Shown here piece after piece: positions 1 through 8,514 of a stretch of DNA of 64,000 nucleotides. A program made the position numbers and the translations under genes. Each line of letters starts with the position of its first letter. The stretch's first letter is position 1. The stretch is from positions 1 through 64,000 of the forward strand of contig NZ_CP182493.1 of assembly GCF_052056295.1 (NCBI RefSeq), in the 5' to 3' direction. The notes under the pieces were generated by a model, which saw only the letters and a list, made by a program, of their open reading frames with translations, was not told the DNA's origin and did not search any database. Origin of the DNA: Catenovulum sp052056295 (GTDB lineage: Bacteria; Pseudomonadota; Gammaproteobacteria; Enterobacterales; Alteromonadaceae).

Positions 1-711
1 TATTCATGGTTAGATGAAGTTGCCAGAGCGCCTTTGCCGATTATGGATGAGCAAGGTAAAACAACAGGCGTGGACTTTTGTTTAGCTGATCTTGAATACC
101 CACAAACCTTGCGCGAAGCAGAGTTTTATTTTCCATTAGAATATTTAAATGTATTTAAGCTGAATAAAATACTTGCTGAGCATAGGCAAGATAGCCAGTC
201 GAGCAAGTTAGCGCAAACGTCAGCGATTAAGGGCATGATGCATGGTTTTATCGATTTAATATTTGAGTTTGATGGCAAGTATTATGTCGCTGACTATAAA
301 TCGACTCACTTAGGCAATGATTTTGCGGATTATAACTTTGTGAACTTGCAGCAAAATAATCAAAGCCATTTTTACGATTTACAGTATTTAATTTATGCGG
401 TTGCTTTACACAGATATTTACAAAATCGCTTGCCAGATTACGACTATGCTAAACATTTTGGTGGTGTTTATTATTTATATTTGCGCGGTATGACTGACAA
501 AAACTTTAGTGAAAGAGACGACTCTGATTCACACAAGCACTCATATAAATATGCAGGTGTATATTTTAATGTGATTAAAAAGTCAGTGCTCGACGCACTT
601 GATAACTTAATGGCTGATAAGGGCACACACACAGTAACTGAAAATACTGAAACACGCTCAACTACAGGCAGAGAAAAAGGTAATAACAGTGGACAAATTA
701 GCCTGTTTTAA
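1..711 (+). CDS. recB: RecBCD enzyme subunit RecB, C-terminal part (partial, 5' end off window)
   Basis: The reading frame is open from base 1 to the stop at 711, so this is the last ~236 residues of a gene that starts outside the window. It carries the RecB-type nuclease domain: a GFIDLIF segment followed by VADYKS supplies the two acidic residues and the lysine of the D...DxK metal site. The following YDLQYLIY and HFGGVYYLYLRG stretches are typical of RecB C-termini. RecB is the 3'-5' helicase and sole nuclease of the RecBCD double-strand-break repair enzyme. recD follows with a 23-bp overlap, so the two are co-transcribed and probably translationally coupled. Only the nuclease domain is visible; the helicase part cannot be judged. 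Confidence 0.93.
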   Translation, partial: YSWLDEVARAPLPIMDEQGKTTGVDFCLADLEYPQTLREAEFYFPLEYLNVFKLNKILAEHRQDSQSSKLAQTSAIKGMMHGFIDLIFEFDGKYYVADYKSTHLGNDFADYNFVNLQQNNQSHFYDLQYLIYAVALHRYLQNRLPDYDYAKHFGGVYYLYLRGMTDKNFSERDDSDSHKHSYKYAGVYFNVIKKSVLDALDNLMADKGTHTVTENTETRSTTGREKGNNSGQISLF

Positions 712-2614
712 CAGCTATCAAGAATGCGCCCAACAACTGGCGGATATTCAGCCGATTGATTTTTATTTTGCGCAAAATGCCATCAAACAATTAACCAAAG
801 CTGCAGACTTAACTGGCTATAGTCAGCTTGAATTAAAGCATTTGTTTATCTTGCTACTTGCTTGTCATTATTCGTTACGCAATGGCCATGTGTGTTTACC
901 TATAACGGAAGTCGCAGGGCAAACATGGTTTGCTGATGACGAGCGTTTAGGCTTCGTGTTTGAGCCAAATATATGCGAAAACTTGTATGAAACTTTTGAT
1001 AAAAAACACAACATCAGTCAATCACAAGCTTGTCTGTTTTGGGTAGATTTTCAGTGTTTATATATCAAACGTTATTGGTTTTACGAAGTTGAAGTAACAG
1101 AGCGTTTGTCCAATCTAATGGCGCAACAATCGGACGGTCAGCCATCACATATACCAACAAGGCAATTGGCCGACATAGCTGAGTTAATCCAACAGCTCTT
1201 TGTGTCCGCCAAGCACAATGAAGGCGAAATAGACTGGCAACAGGTGGCAGTCGCTAGCTCAGTTTCAGGTCGCTTGAACATTATTTGTGGAGGCCCTGGT
1301 ACAGGGAAAACTTACACAGTTGCGCGTTTATTGGCAGTACAAGCGCTTAAACATAAGCTTGTGCATTCCAATGTTCAGCCATTAAAAATTATGATGGCAG
1401 CGCCAACAGGTAAAGCGGCACAAAGGTTAACAGAGTCTTTAGTGGCTGCAAAAACACAAATGTTGCAGCAAGGGATAGATGAAAATATCTTACAGTCGAT
1501 TCCAGAATCTGCGGTTACTCTGCATAGATTACTGGGTTACCACCCGTATAAACTAGGTTTTACTTATAATCAAAACAAACCGCTTAATTGTGACCTCTTG
1601 TTAATCGACGAAGTGTCTATGATAGATTTGGCCATGATGTGTCATATATTACGCGCCTTGCCGGCACATTGTACTCTGGTCATGTTGGGGGATGCAGACC
1701 AATTACCGTCCGTTGAAACAGGTAATTTATTGGCTGACATAGCACCAAAACATGCAACAGGTTACCCACCGCAAGCCGCTGAGTTAATTTATCAATTAAG
1801 TAAACAGCAGGTTGAGGTTGATGAAAACAGCCAATACGCACATTTAACTTTTTTACAAAAAACGCATAGGTTTAGTGGTGAAATCGGTGCAATTGCCAAA
1901 GAGGTGATTAACGCCCAGGGCCAACAAAGCTGGTTGAGGTTACAAGATAATAAACAGAATCAGTTTGTTGATCATCAAGCACAAGAATTAGCTTTAGTTG
2001 AATTCAATTATTATCAAACTTGGTTAAATCAAGCGATCGCGCATTATTATGCAGTGTTAAACAAAGCTGATGATGTGCAACATGCGTTTGAACTATTGGC
2101 TGAATTTAGAATTTTAACCGCAATGCGCAAAGGCCAATTTGGCGTTGAAAGCATTAATCAATATATTGAAGATAAAATTAAACAACAGCAGCGTGTAGCG
2201 AGCAATGTTAGCCATTACAAAGGGCGGCCTATTATGGTGACGCAAAATGACTATCAGCATAAACTGTTTAATGGCGACATAGGTTTAGTTTGGCCGGATA
2301 AAAATGGACGTTTGGTGTGTTATTTTGAAAGTGACAATGGCGTGCGGCCAATCAGCTTAGCTAAATTGCCACAACATGATGCTGTATATGCGATGACAAT
2401 TCATAAAACCCAAGGTTCAGAATTTAAACACGTTGGACTCATTTTGCCGGAAAGCCAAAACCAGTTATTAACGCCAGAGCTTATTTATACAGGTATTACT
2501 CGTGCGAAAAAAGCTGTAACCATAGTTGCAAAAGGCGATATATGGCAATTTGCATTAAAGAATCGGCAAACTCGCTATTCTAAGCTGGCAAATAGGCTAT
2601 ATCAGCATGCTTAA
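689..2614 (+). CDS. recD: RecBCD enzyme subunit RecD (exodeoxyribonuclease V alpha chain)
   Basis: A 641-residue SF1B 5'-3' DNA helicase, the fast motor of RecBCD. Visible motifs are Walker A GGPGTGKT at about residues 201-208, Walker B LLIDEVSM near 308, a GDADQLPSV motif III, and C-terminal motifs TIHKTQGSEF and TGITRAKKAV. The start is GTG at 689, inside the end of recB, and the first residues (FNSYQECAQQLADIQPID) resemble a RecD N-terminus. Length is slightly above the ~608 of the E. coli protein. recX begins 8 bp before its stop. The recB-recD order is normal; the attachment to recX is not (see findings). Confidence 0.95.
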   Translation: MDKLACFNSYQECAQQLADIQPIDFYFAQNAIKQLTKAADLTGYSQLELKHLFILLLACHYSLRNGHVCLPITEVAGQTWFADDERLGFVFEPNICENLYETFDKKHNISQSQACLFWVDFQCLYIKRYWFYEVEVTERLSNLMAQQSDGQPSHIPTRQLADIAELIQQLFVSAKHNEGEIDWQQVAVASSVSGRLNIICGGPGTGKTYTVARLLAVQALKHKLVHSNVQPLKIMMAAPTGKAAQRLTESLVAAKTQMLQQGIDENILQSIPESAVTLHRLLGYHPYKLGFTYNQNKPLNCDLLLIDEVSMIDLAMMCHILRALPAHCTLVMLGDADQLPSVETGNLLADIAPKHATGYPPQAAELIYQLSKQQVEVDENSQYAHLTFLQKTHRFSGEIGAIAKEVINAQGQQSWLRLQDNKQNQFVDHQAQELALVEFNYYQTWLNQAIAHYYAVLNKADDVQHAFELLAEFRILTAMRKGQFGVESINQYIEDKIKQQQRVASNVSHYKGRPIMVTQNDYQHKLFNGDIGLVWPDKNGRLVCYFESDNGVRPISLAKLPQHDAVYAMTIHKTQGSEFKHVGLILPESQNQLLTPELIYTGITRAKKAVTIVAKGDIWQFALKNRQTRYSKLANRLYQHA

Positions 2615-3080
2615 AGCTTTACCAGACTTAGAAGATGCAAGCCAAGCAAAACAATACATTACCTATTTGCTTGCGCGTAAAGAATATGCACGAAGCCAGT
2701 TGTATACCAAGTTAGTCGGTAGAAATTATCCAGCTGAAGCGGCTAATCAACTATTGGATGAATTAGCCGAGCTTGATTGGCAAAGCGATGAAAGGTTTGG
2801 CATTAGCTTAATTCGCAATAAAGCATATAGTGGTTATGGCGCTAAATATATCCAGCAATTGTTTTATCAACACAAATTAACCGTGCGTTTTGAAGATGTG
2901 ATTGAGCAGGTTGAGATTAATTGGGCTGAAAATTTAGTCCATTTAATTGAGAAGAAATATGCCAATAAAGATTTGTCAGATTATCAGCAAAAACAAAAAT
3001 GTTTACGTTATTGTTATTCGCGCGGCTTTTCAGGCTCTGATATTCAATTAGCATTGGAAATTATTAGCGAAGGATATTAA
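2607..3080 (+). CDS. recX: Regulatory protein RecX
   Basis: A 157-residue, mostly helical protein with the three tandem three-helix repeats of RecX: YLLARKEYARSQLYTKL, then LDWQSDERFGISLIRNKAYSGYG, then a C-terminal CLRYCYSRGFSGSDIQLAL. RecX binds along the RecA filament and limits RecA activity. The ATG overlaps the recD stop by 8 bp, implying one transcript recB-recD-recX. alaS follows after 110 bp. In many gammaproteobacteria the gene before recX is recA; here it is recD, so recX expression is tied to RecBCD rather than directly to the recA promoter. Confidence 0.9.
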   Translation: MLKALPDLEDASQAKQYITYLLARKEYARSQLYTKLVGRNYPAEAANQLLDELAELDWQSDERFGISLIRNKAYSGYGAKYIQQLFYQHKLTVRFEDVIEQVEINWAENLVHLIEKKYANKDLSDYQQKQKCLRYCYSRGFSGSDIQLALEIISEGY

Positions 3081-3190
3081 CTAAACTCTTGGTTTATGTT
3101 ACATTTCGCAACCATTTTTTAGAATAATTCATCTACTTTTGTCAGCACGACAAAGGGGAAGTTCCCAGCCACAGATTACAGGAAAGAACA

Positions 3191-5788
3191 ATGAAAATGA
3201 CTACTGCTGAACTTAGGCAGGCTTTTTTAGACTTTTTTGCCAGCAAACAACATCAAATTGTTGATAGTAGCTCATTAGTCCCAGCCAATGACCCAACTTT
3301 ATTGTTTACCAACGCGGGTATGAATCAGTTTAAAGACTGTTTTTTAGGATCTGACCAAAGAGCCTACACACGTGCAACTTCATCACAACGTTGTGTGCGT
3401 GCTGGTGGTAAACATAACGACTTAGAAAATGTGGGTTATACAGCACGTCATCATACTTTCTTTGAAATGTTGGGTAACTTTAGTTTTGGTGATTATTTTA
3501 AAGAAGACGCTATTAGCTTCGCGTGGCAGTTTTTAACTGAAGTTGTGAAGTTACCAAAAGAAAAATTATGGGTGACTGTTTTTACTGAAGATGACGAAGC
3601 GGCTGATATTTGGATTAACAAAATTGGTGTTAACCCAGAGCGTTTGTCTCGCATTGGCGCTAAAGATAATTTCTGGTCTATGGGTGATACTGGTCCTTGT
3701 GGTCCATGTACTGAAATATTCTATGATCACGGTGAGCATATTTGGGGTGGTCCTCCTGGAACCCCAGAAGAAGACGGTGACAGATATATCGAAATCTGGA
3801 ACTTAGTATTTATGCAGTTTAACCGTCACGCAGACGGCACTATGGACCCATTACCTAAGCCATCTGTCGATACTGGTATGGGCTTAGAGCGTATTGCAGC
3901 AATTCTGCAAGGTGTTCACAGCAACTACGAAATTGATATCTTCCAAAACTTGATTGCAGATGTAGCCAAGTTACTTAGCGTCGATGATTTATCTGCTAAA
4001 TCATTACGTGTAATTGCTGATCACATTCGTTCTTGTGGTTTCTTAATCGCAGACGGTGTTATGCCATCAAATGAAGGCCGTGGTTATGTATTGCGTCGTA
4101 TTATTCGTCGTGCAATTCGCCATGGTAATCAATTAGGTGCAACTGAAGTATTCTTCTGGAAAGTTTACCAGTCGTTGATTAACCAAATGGGTGAAGCTTA
4201 TCCAGAGCTTAAAACTCAACAAACCATAGTTGAAAAAGTTTTACGTTTAGAAGAAGAGCAATTCTTAAAAACCCTAGATCGCGGTTTGGCTATTTTAAAT
4301 GACGCATTAGCTGAGTTAAAAGGCGATACAATTCCGGGTGAAGTGGTATTTAAACTATATGATACCTATGGCTTCCCAGTTGATTTAACTAACGATGTTG
4401 CTCGTGAACGCAATATCAAAATCGATGAAGCTGGTTTTGACAAAGAAATGGCTGCACAGCGTAAACGCGCACAACAAGCAAGCAACTTTGGTAAAGATTA
4501 CAACGCTGATGTTAAATCAGAGCAAGTAACCGACTTTACCGGTTATGACAATGAAGCAGGCGAATCTGAAATTGTTGAAATCATTGTTGATGGCCAAGCG
4601 GTTGAAAGTGTTGATGCTGAACAAAAAGCCATTATCGTATTAAAAGATACACCATTTTACGCTGAATCTGGTGGCCAAGTCGGTGATACAGGTCAATTAT
4701 TGCAAGGTGGTGCAGTATTTGATGTACAAGACACAGTCAAAATCTCTAAAGCTTTTGGTCACCAAGGTATTACGTTGGCGCCATTGGCTGTAGGTGAGAA
4801 GGTTCAAGCAAAGATAGATGCAAGCCGTCGTCAAGCGATTAAATTAAACCACTCGGCAACTCACTTATTACACGCTGCGTTACGTCAAGTATTGGGTGAG
4901 CATGTAAGCCAAAAAGGTTCATTGGTTTTATCGGATAAATTGCGTTTCGACTTCGCTCATTTTGAAGCTATGACAGCAGAAGAAATTCAACAAGTTGAAA
5001 ACATAGTTAACCAACAAATTCGTCAAAACAACCCGTTAGTTACACGCTTAATGGCGATAGAAGAAGCAAAACAAGCTGGCGCTATGGCATTGTTTGGCGA
5101 GAAATACGACGATGAAGTACGTGTTGTTTCTATGGGGGACTTCTCAATTGAATTATGTGGTGGTACGCATGTTGAGCGCACAGGTGACATTGGTTTATTT
5201 AAATTAACCTCTGAAGCTGGTATTGCCGCAGGTGTGCGCCGTATTGAAGCCATTACTGGTCAAGCTGCTTGTCAGTATGTTGTTGAAACTCAAGCTAAGT
5301 TAAACAAGGTTGCTGCTTTGTTTAAAACTGACAGCAACAATATATTGGATAAAGTGGCGCAAGTATTAGATCGCTCTAAGTCTTTAGAAAAAGAGTTACA
5401 AAAATTACAGGATAAATTATCTAGCCAAGCGGGCAGTGATTTATTAGCATCAGCAACAGAAGTTTCAGGGGTTAAATTGTTAGCATCTGAAATTGCAGGA
5501 GTTGAACCTAAAGCACTACGTACAACCCTTGACCAATTAAAACAAAAAATTGGTTCAGGCGTTATTGTTTTAGGTTTAAAAGGCGATCAAAAAGTTAATT
5601 TGATTGTCGGTGTAACAGACGACTTAACCAATAAAGTTAAGGCGGGCGAGTTGGTTGCTATGGTAGCATCTCAAGTCGGTGGAAAAGGTGGCGGCCGTGC
5701 TGATATGGCACAGGCAGGTGGTAGTCAGCCAGAAAACTTGGCTTCTGCACTGCAAAGTGTTGAATCTTGGCTTGCAACAAAATTGTAA
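3191..5788 (+). CDS. alaS: Alanine--tRNA ligase
   Basis: An 865-residue class II aminoacyl-tRNA synthetase charging tRNA-Ala. The N-terminal catalytic domain (FTNAGMNQFKD, RCVRAGGKHNDLENVG, GPCGPCTEIFYDHG, DTGMGLERIAA) is close to the E. coli enzyme. The editing domain has the zinc site HSATH at about residue 553 and CGGTHVE near 656, which removes mischarged Ser and Gly. The C-terminal oligomerization/DHHA1 part ends in a Gly-rich GGKGGGRADMAQAGG segment. ATG at 3191 is used; a second ATG two codons later (3197) is possible. csrA follows as in the usual recX-alaS-csrA block. Confidence 0.98.
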   Translation: MKMTTAELRQAFLDFFASKQHQIVDSSSLVPANDPTLLFTNAGMNQFKDCFLGSDQRAYTRATSSQRCVRAGGKHNDLENVGYTARHHTFFEMLGNFSFGDYFKEDAISFAWQFLTEVVKLPKEKLWVTVFTEDDEAADIWINKIGVNPERLSRIGAKDNFWSMGDTGPCGPCTEIFYDHGEHIWGGPPGTPEEDGDRYIEIWNLVFMQFNRHADGTMDPLPKPSVDTGMGLERIAAILQGVHSNYEIDIFQNLIADVAKLLSVDDLSAKSLRVIADHIRSCGFLIADGVMPSNEGRGYVLRRIIRRAIRHGNQLGATEVFFWKVYQSLINQMGEAYPELKTQQTIVEKVLRLEEEQFLKTLDRGLAILNDALAELKGDTIPGEVVFKLYDTYGFPVDLTNDVARERNIKIDEAGFDKEMAAQRKRAQQASNFGKDYNADVKSEQVTDFTGYDNEAGESEIVEIIVDGQAVESVDAEQKAIIVLKDTPFYAESGGQVGDTGQLLQGGAVFDVQDTVKISKAFGHQGITLAPLAVGEKVQAKIDASRRQAIKLNHSATHLLHAALRQVLGEHVSQKGSLVLSDKLRFDFAHFEAMTAEEIQQVENIVNQQIRQNNPLVTRLMAIEEAKQAGAMALFGEKYDDEVRVVSMGDFSIELCGGTHVERTGDIGLFKLTSEAGIAAGVRRIEAITGQAACQYVVETQAKLNKVAALFKTDSNNILDKVAQVLDRSKSLEKELQKLQDKLSSQAGSDLLASATEVSGVKLLASEIAGVEPKALRTTLDQLKQKIGSGVIVLGLKGDQKVNLIVGVTDDLTNKVKAGELVAMVASQVGGKGGGRADMAQAGGSQPENLASALQSVESWLATKL

Positions 5789-5936
5789 ACAAGTAATATA
5801 TCTGGTCTTTGGTTGCACACTATTATTATTTTTTAACTGATTTGTAAAAAAATTTTGGTTATTAATGATTTTTGAGCTAACTTTAGCAATAGGTGCAACC
5901 GCTGTTGACGGTATAGGAATAGGATAGGAGCTGCAA

Positions 5937-6131
5937 ATGTTAATATTAACAAGACGTGTTGGTGAAACACTTATGATCGGTGATGAAGTTACTGTTACTG
6001 TATTGGGTGTTAAAGGTAATCAAGTTCGAATTGGTGTAAACGCACCAAAAGAGATCTCTGTACACCGTGAAGAAATTTATATGCGTATTCAAGCTGAAAA
6101 GAATCAATCATCGGGCAATACGGATTATTGA
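5937..6131 (+). CDS. csrA: Carbon storage regulator CsrA
   Basis: A 64-residue dimeric RNA-binding protein that controls translation and stability of mRNAs by binding GGA motifs in their leaders. The sequence MLILTRRVGETLMIGD and the RNA-contact stretch APKEISVHREEI are nearly identical to E. coli CsrA. A clear Shine-Dalgarno-like AGGATAGGAG lies just before the ATG and itself contains GGA motifs, so autoregulation is plausible (inference). A strong hairpin terminator follows at once. No tRNA genes follow it, unlike in some relatives. Confidence 0.97.
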   Translation: MLILTRRVGETLMIGDEVTVTVLGVKGNQVRIGVNAPKEISVHREEIYMRIQAEKNQSSGNTDY

Positions 6132-6153
6132 TAAATCTCAGTTAGTTAAGCAT

Positions 6154-6180
6154 AAAAAACCGGCCTAAGCCGGTTTTTTT
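6154..6180. terminator. Bidirectional intrinsic terminator between csrA and corB
   Basis: An A6 run, a CCGGC/GCCGG stem with loop CTAA, and a T7 run. The A and T runs make it work in both directions, ending csrA on the plus strand and corB on the minus strand. Confidence 0.9.
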
Positions 6181-6213
6181 GTATCTGCTGTTAGTGCTAG
6201 ATAGATTACTCAG

Positions 6214-7488
6214 TTAAGCTTTTCTTGGTTTGCGGTATTGCGCAGCCATAACTTTAACTTGTTTAACCATATTGTCTTTTACTTCCAGCACTTCCATTGG
6301 GTAACCCGACAGGCGAAAACATATGTTCTGATTCGGGATGTCTTCTAAATGTTCCAAAATTAAACCATTTAGAGTACGTGGGCCATCTTCTGGTAACTTC
6401 CACTTAAACTGTTTGTTTAAATCGCGGATATTGCTACTCGCATCGACTAAAAAGCTCCCATCATTTTGTTTAACCGTATTAGACGTTGGTAAATCCATAG
6501 TTGTGGTAAAGTCACCAACAATTTCTTCTAAGATGTCTTCAAGCGTGATTAAACCTTGAATATCACCGTATTCGTCTACTACTAAACCAATGCGAATTTT
6601 ATTGCGTTGGAACTTTAATAACTGAACGTTTAGTGGAGTACCTTCTGGGACAAAATAGATTTCACGAACTGCTCGCAGCAATGTTTCTTTAGAGAATTGA
6701 GTTTTGGATAATAGTCTTAAAACATCACGTGAATGAACAAAACCAACCGCATCATCAATAGTATCTCGGTACAACAAAATACGCGTGTGAGTACCATGGG
6801 TAAGCTGTTTGACAATATCTTTCCAATCATCATTAATGTCTATGCCAATAATCTCACTACGTGGGATCATAATATCGTCAACAGTGACATTCTCTAAATC
6901 TAACACACTTAATAACATGTCTTGGTGGCGACGTGGGATCAGAGCGCCAGCTTCATTTACTACAGTTTTCAATTCTTCGTGAGTTAATGAATCTTCGCGA
7001 TTATCTAGATTGATTCTAAACATTTTTAACACGCCATTGGTCACTAAGTTTAAACCCCAAACAAAAGGGTAAAAAGGCACCATAAGCGCACGTAGTACGT
7101 AAGACGCAGGAAAAGCGATTTTTTCTGGGAAATATGCAGCTAGGGTTTTAGGGGTAACTTCTGCAAAAATAAGCAATACAATGGTTAAACCAAAAGTTGC
7201 AACAGCAACACCATAATCACCAAACAAACGTAAACAGATAATAGTCGCGATAGAAGAAGCCGCTATGTTAACTAAGTTGTTTCCTATTAAGATTAAGCCA
7301 ATTAATCTGTCTGGGCGTTCGAGCATCTGTGAGACTTTCTGTGCGGTTTTATCGCCAGATTGCGACATATGCCTTAACTTATATTTGTTTAAAGACATCA
7401 TGCCAGTTTCAGAGCTTGAGAAAAAAGCAGAGATAAAAATTAATACACCTAAAATAATAAGCAGCGTATCAGTGGATATGTCGTCCAA
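6214..7488 (-). CDS. corB: CNNM/CorB-family transporter with CBS domains (HlyC/CorC family)
   Basis: A 424-residue inner-membrane protein, orthologous in content and place to E. coli YfjD (CorB). It begins with a DUF21/CNNM transmembrane region (about residues 8-150, several hydrophobic helices; FSSSETGMMSLNKY and GNNLVNIAASS are typical). A CBS pair follows (roughly 200-330, with DIMIPRSEI and VDEYGDIQGLITLEDILEEIVGD), then a C-terminal CorC/HlyC transporter-associated domain. The family is implicated in Mg2+/Co2+ handling; the exact substrate is not settled by sequence. It lies downstream of ypjD on the same strand, the order seen in E. coli next to ffh. Confidence 0.92.
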   Translation of the reverse strand: MDDISTDTLLIILGVLIFISAFFSSSETGMMSLNKYKLRHMSQSGDKTAQKVSQMLERPDRLIGLILIGNNLVNIAASSIATIICLRLFGDYGVAVATFGLTIVLLIFAEVTPKTLAAYFPEKIAFPASYVLRALMVPFYPFVWGLNLVTNGVLKMFRINLDNREDSLTHEELKTVVNEAGALIPRRHQDMLLSVLDLENVTVDDIMIPRSEIIGIDINDDWKDIVKQLTHGTHTRILLYRDTIDDAVGFVHSRDVLRLLSKTQFSKETLLRAVREIYFVPEGTPLNVQLLKFQRNKIRIGLVVDEYGDIQGLITLEDILEEIVGDFTTTMDLPTSNTVKQNDGSFLVDASSNIRDLNKQFKWKLPEDGPRTLNGLILEHLEDIPNQNICFRLSGYPMEVLEVKDNMVKQVKVMAAQYRKPRKA

Positions 7489-7553
7489 CAGGTAAATCCT
7501 ATATTAATGAAAAACTACTAGCTAGCCACTATGTTGGGGCAAGCATACGATAT

Positions 7554-8348
7554 TCAAGAAGCGGGTAAAATTACTTCTCGGATAAAACGGCTACCAAAAT
7601 AGCCCATGGTTAATAAACCTATACCTAGGGTTGTCAAACCAACCACTATTTTACCGCGCCACCCTTGTTTTTGATGGCCTAATATAACGGCAACGAATAT
7701 AAAAAATGAAATTATAGTCAATATAGTTTTGTGTGCTTGACCTGAGCCTAAAAAGTTCTCCATAAACAGGAAACCTGTCACTATAGAGGTGGCTAAACAC
7801 AAACTGCCAACTTTTAATAAACCTACAATTTGATGCTCAATTGAACTCAATGAGGGCATAGGTAAAGATAACACTGATAAATCGTGGTGTTTAAGTCGGT
7901 TGGCTAAAAAACTATATTGATAAGTTAATACAGTTGCCAAAGTTAAAATACCATAACTCACGAGTGCTAAGCTGATGTGTAAAAAAGTTTCTATTGCCCA
8001 CATAGCTGAACTAGTTACTTTATCGGCAAAGATAAAATTACCCAAACAGACAAATGCAGTAAACAGCAGTACCATAGGCACAGCAAAGAGGTTTTTGCTA
8101 ATAGAATAAAAAATTAGGACGAGAACTGAGCCAAATAAAGAAAAGATATTGCAAACTAACAGCAATGAATACGAGTGTTGGTGAGATAAATCAAATGCGC
8201 CAAACAAATAGATAGCATGTAATACTACTGCCAATCCACCTGTTCCCAGTAGTAGGTTAGTTTGTTTGTCTAACTTATTAAATAAACGCAAAAATAAACC
8301 TGACGCGCTGACTAAATAAGCTAGTACAGCAGCAATAGCCAAACTCAT
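7554..8348 (-). CDS. ypjD: CcsA/CcmC-like cytochrome c assembly family membrane protein YpjD
   Basis: A 264-residue polytopic membrane protein with about eight hydrophobic segments. It contains the HISLALVSYGILTLATVLTYQYSF segment typical of the CcsA/CcmC 'cytochrome C assembly protein' family, with conserved histidines such as the one in ETFLHISLA. These proteins usually handle haem, but YpjD itself has no firm biochemical function. It is divergent from ffh, and corB follows on the same strand after 65 bp, matching the E. coli ffh-ypjD-corB neighbourhood. Confidence 0.85.
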   Translation of the reverse strand: MSLAIAAVLAYLVSASGLFLRLFNKLDKQTNLLLGTGGLAVVLHAIYLFGAFDLSHQHSYSLLLVCNIFSLFGSVLVLIFYSISKNLFAVPMVLLFTAFVCLGNFIFADKVTSSAMWAIETFLHISLALVSYGILTLATVLTYQYSFLANRLKHHDLSVLSLPMPSLSSIEHQIVGLLKVGSLCLATSIVTGFLFMENFLGSGQAHKTILTIISFFIFVAVILGHQKQGWRGKIVVGLTTLGIGLLTMGYFGSRFIREVILPAS

Positions 8349-8440
8349 TTGTTTTCCTTTATTAAAATTATCAATTTCGTATATCTGAGTCTGCCATTTT
8401 CCATTCTATTGGGGTAAACGCAAGTGATTCGTAGATAAAG

Positions 8441-8470
8441 TTGTTAAAAGCCAGGTTCATTGGGTACAAT
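8441..8470 (+). promoter_or_regulatory. Predicted sigma-70 promoter for ffh
   Basis: TTGTTA (8441-8446), an 18-bp spacer and TACAAT (8465-8470) lie 45 bp before the ffh ATG in the divergent ypjD/ffh gap. The call rests on consensus similarity alone. Confidence 0.5.
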
Positions 8471-8514
8471 GTCGGCAAAATTTGATGTGAAACATACCCA
8501 GGAACAATCATTAC

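Noticed and set aside
689..3080. A defence island built on recB/recD
   Set aside because: RecD and RecX are ordinary housekeeping proteins here, and no nuclease, methylase or toxin-like gene accompanies them.
6181..6213. tRNA genes after csrA, as found in some relatives
   Set aside because: The gap between the terminator and corB is too short, and no cloverleaf is present anywhere I looked.
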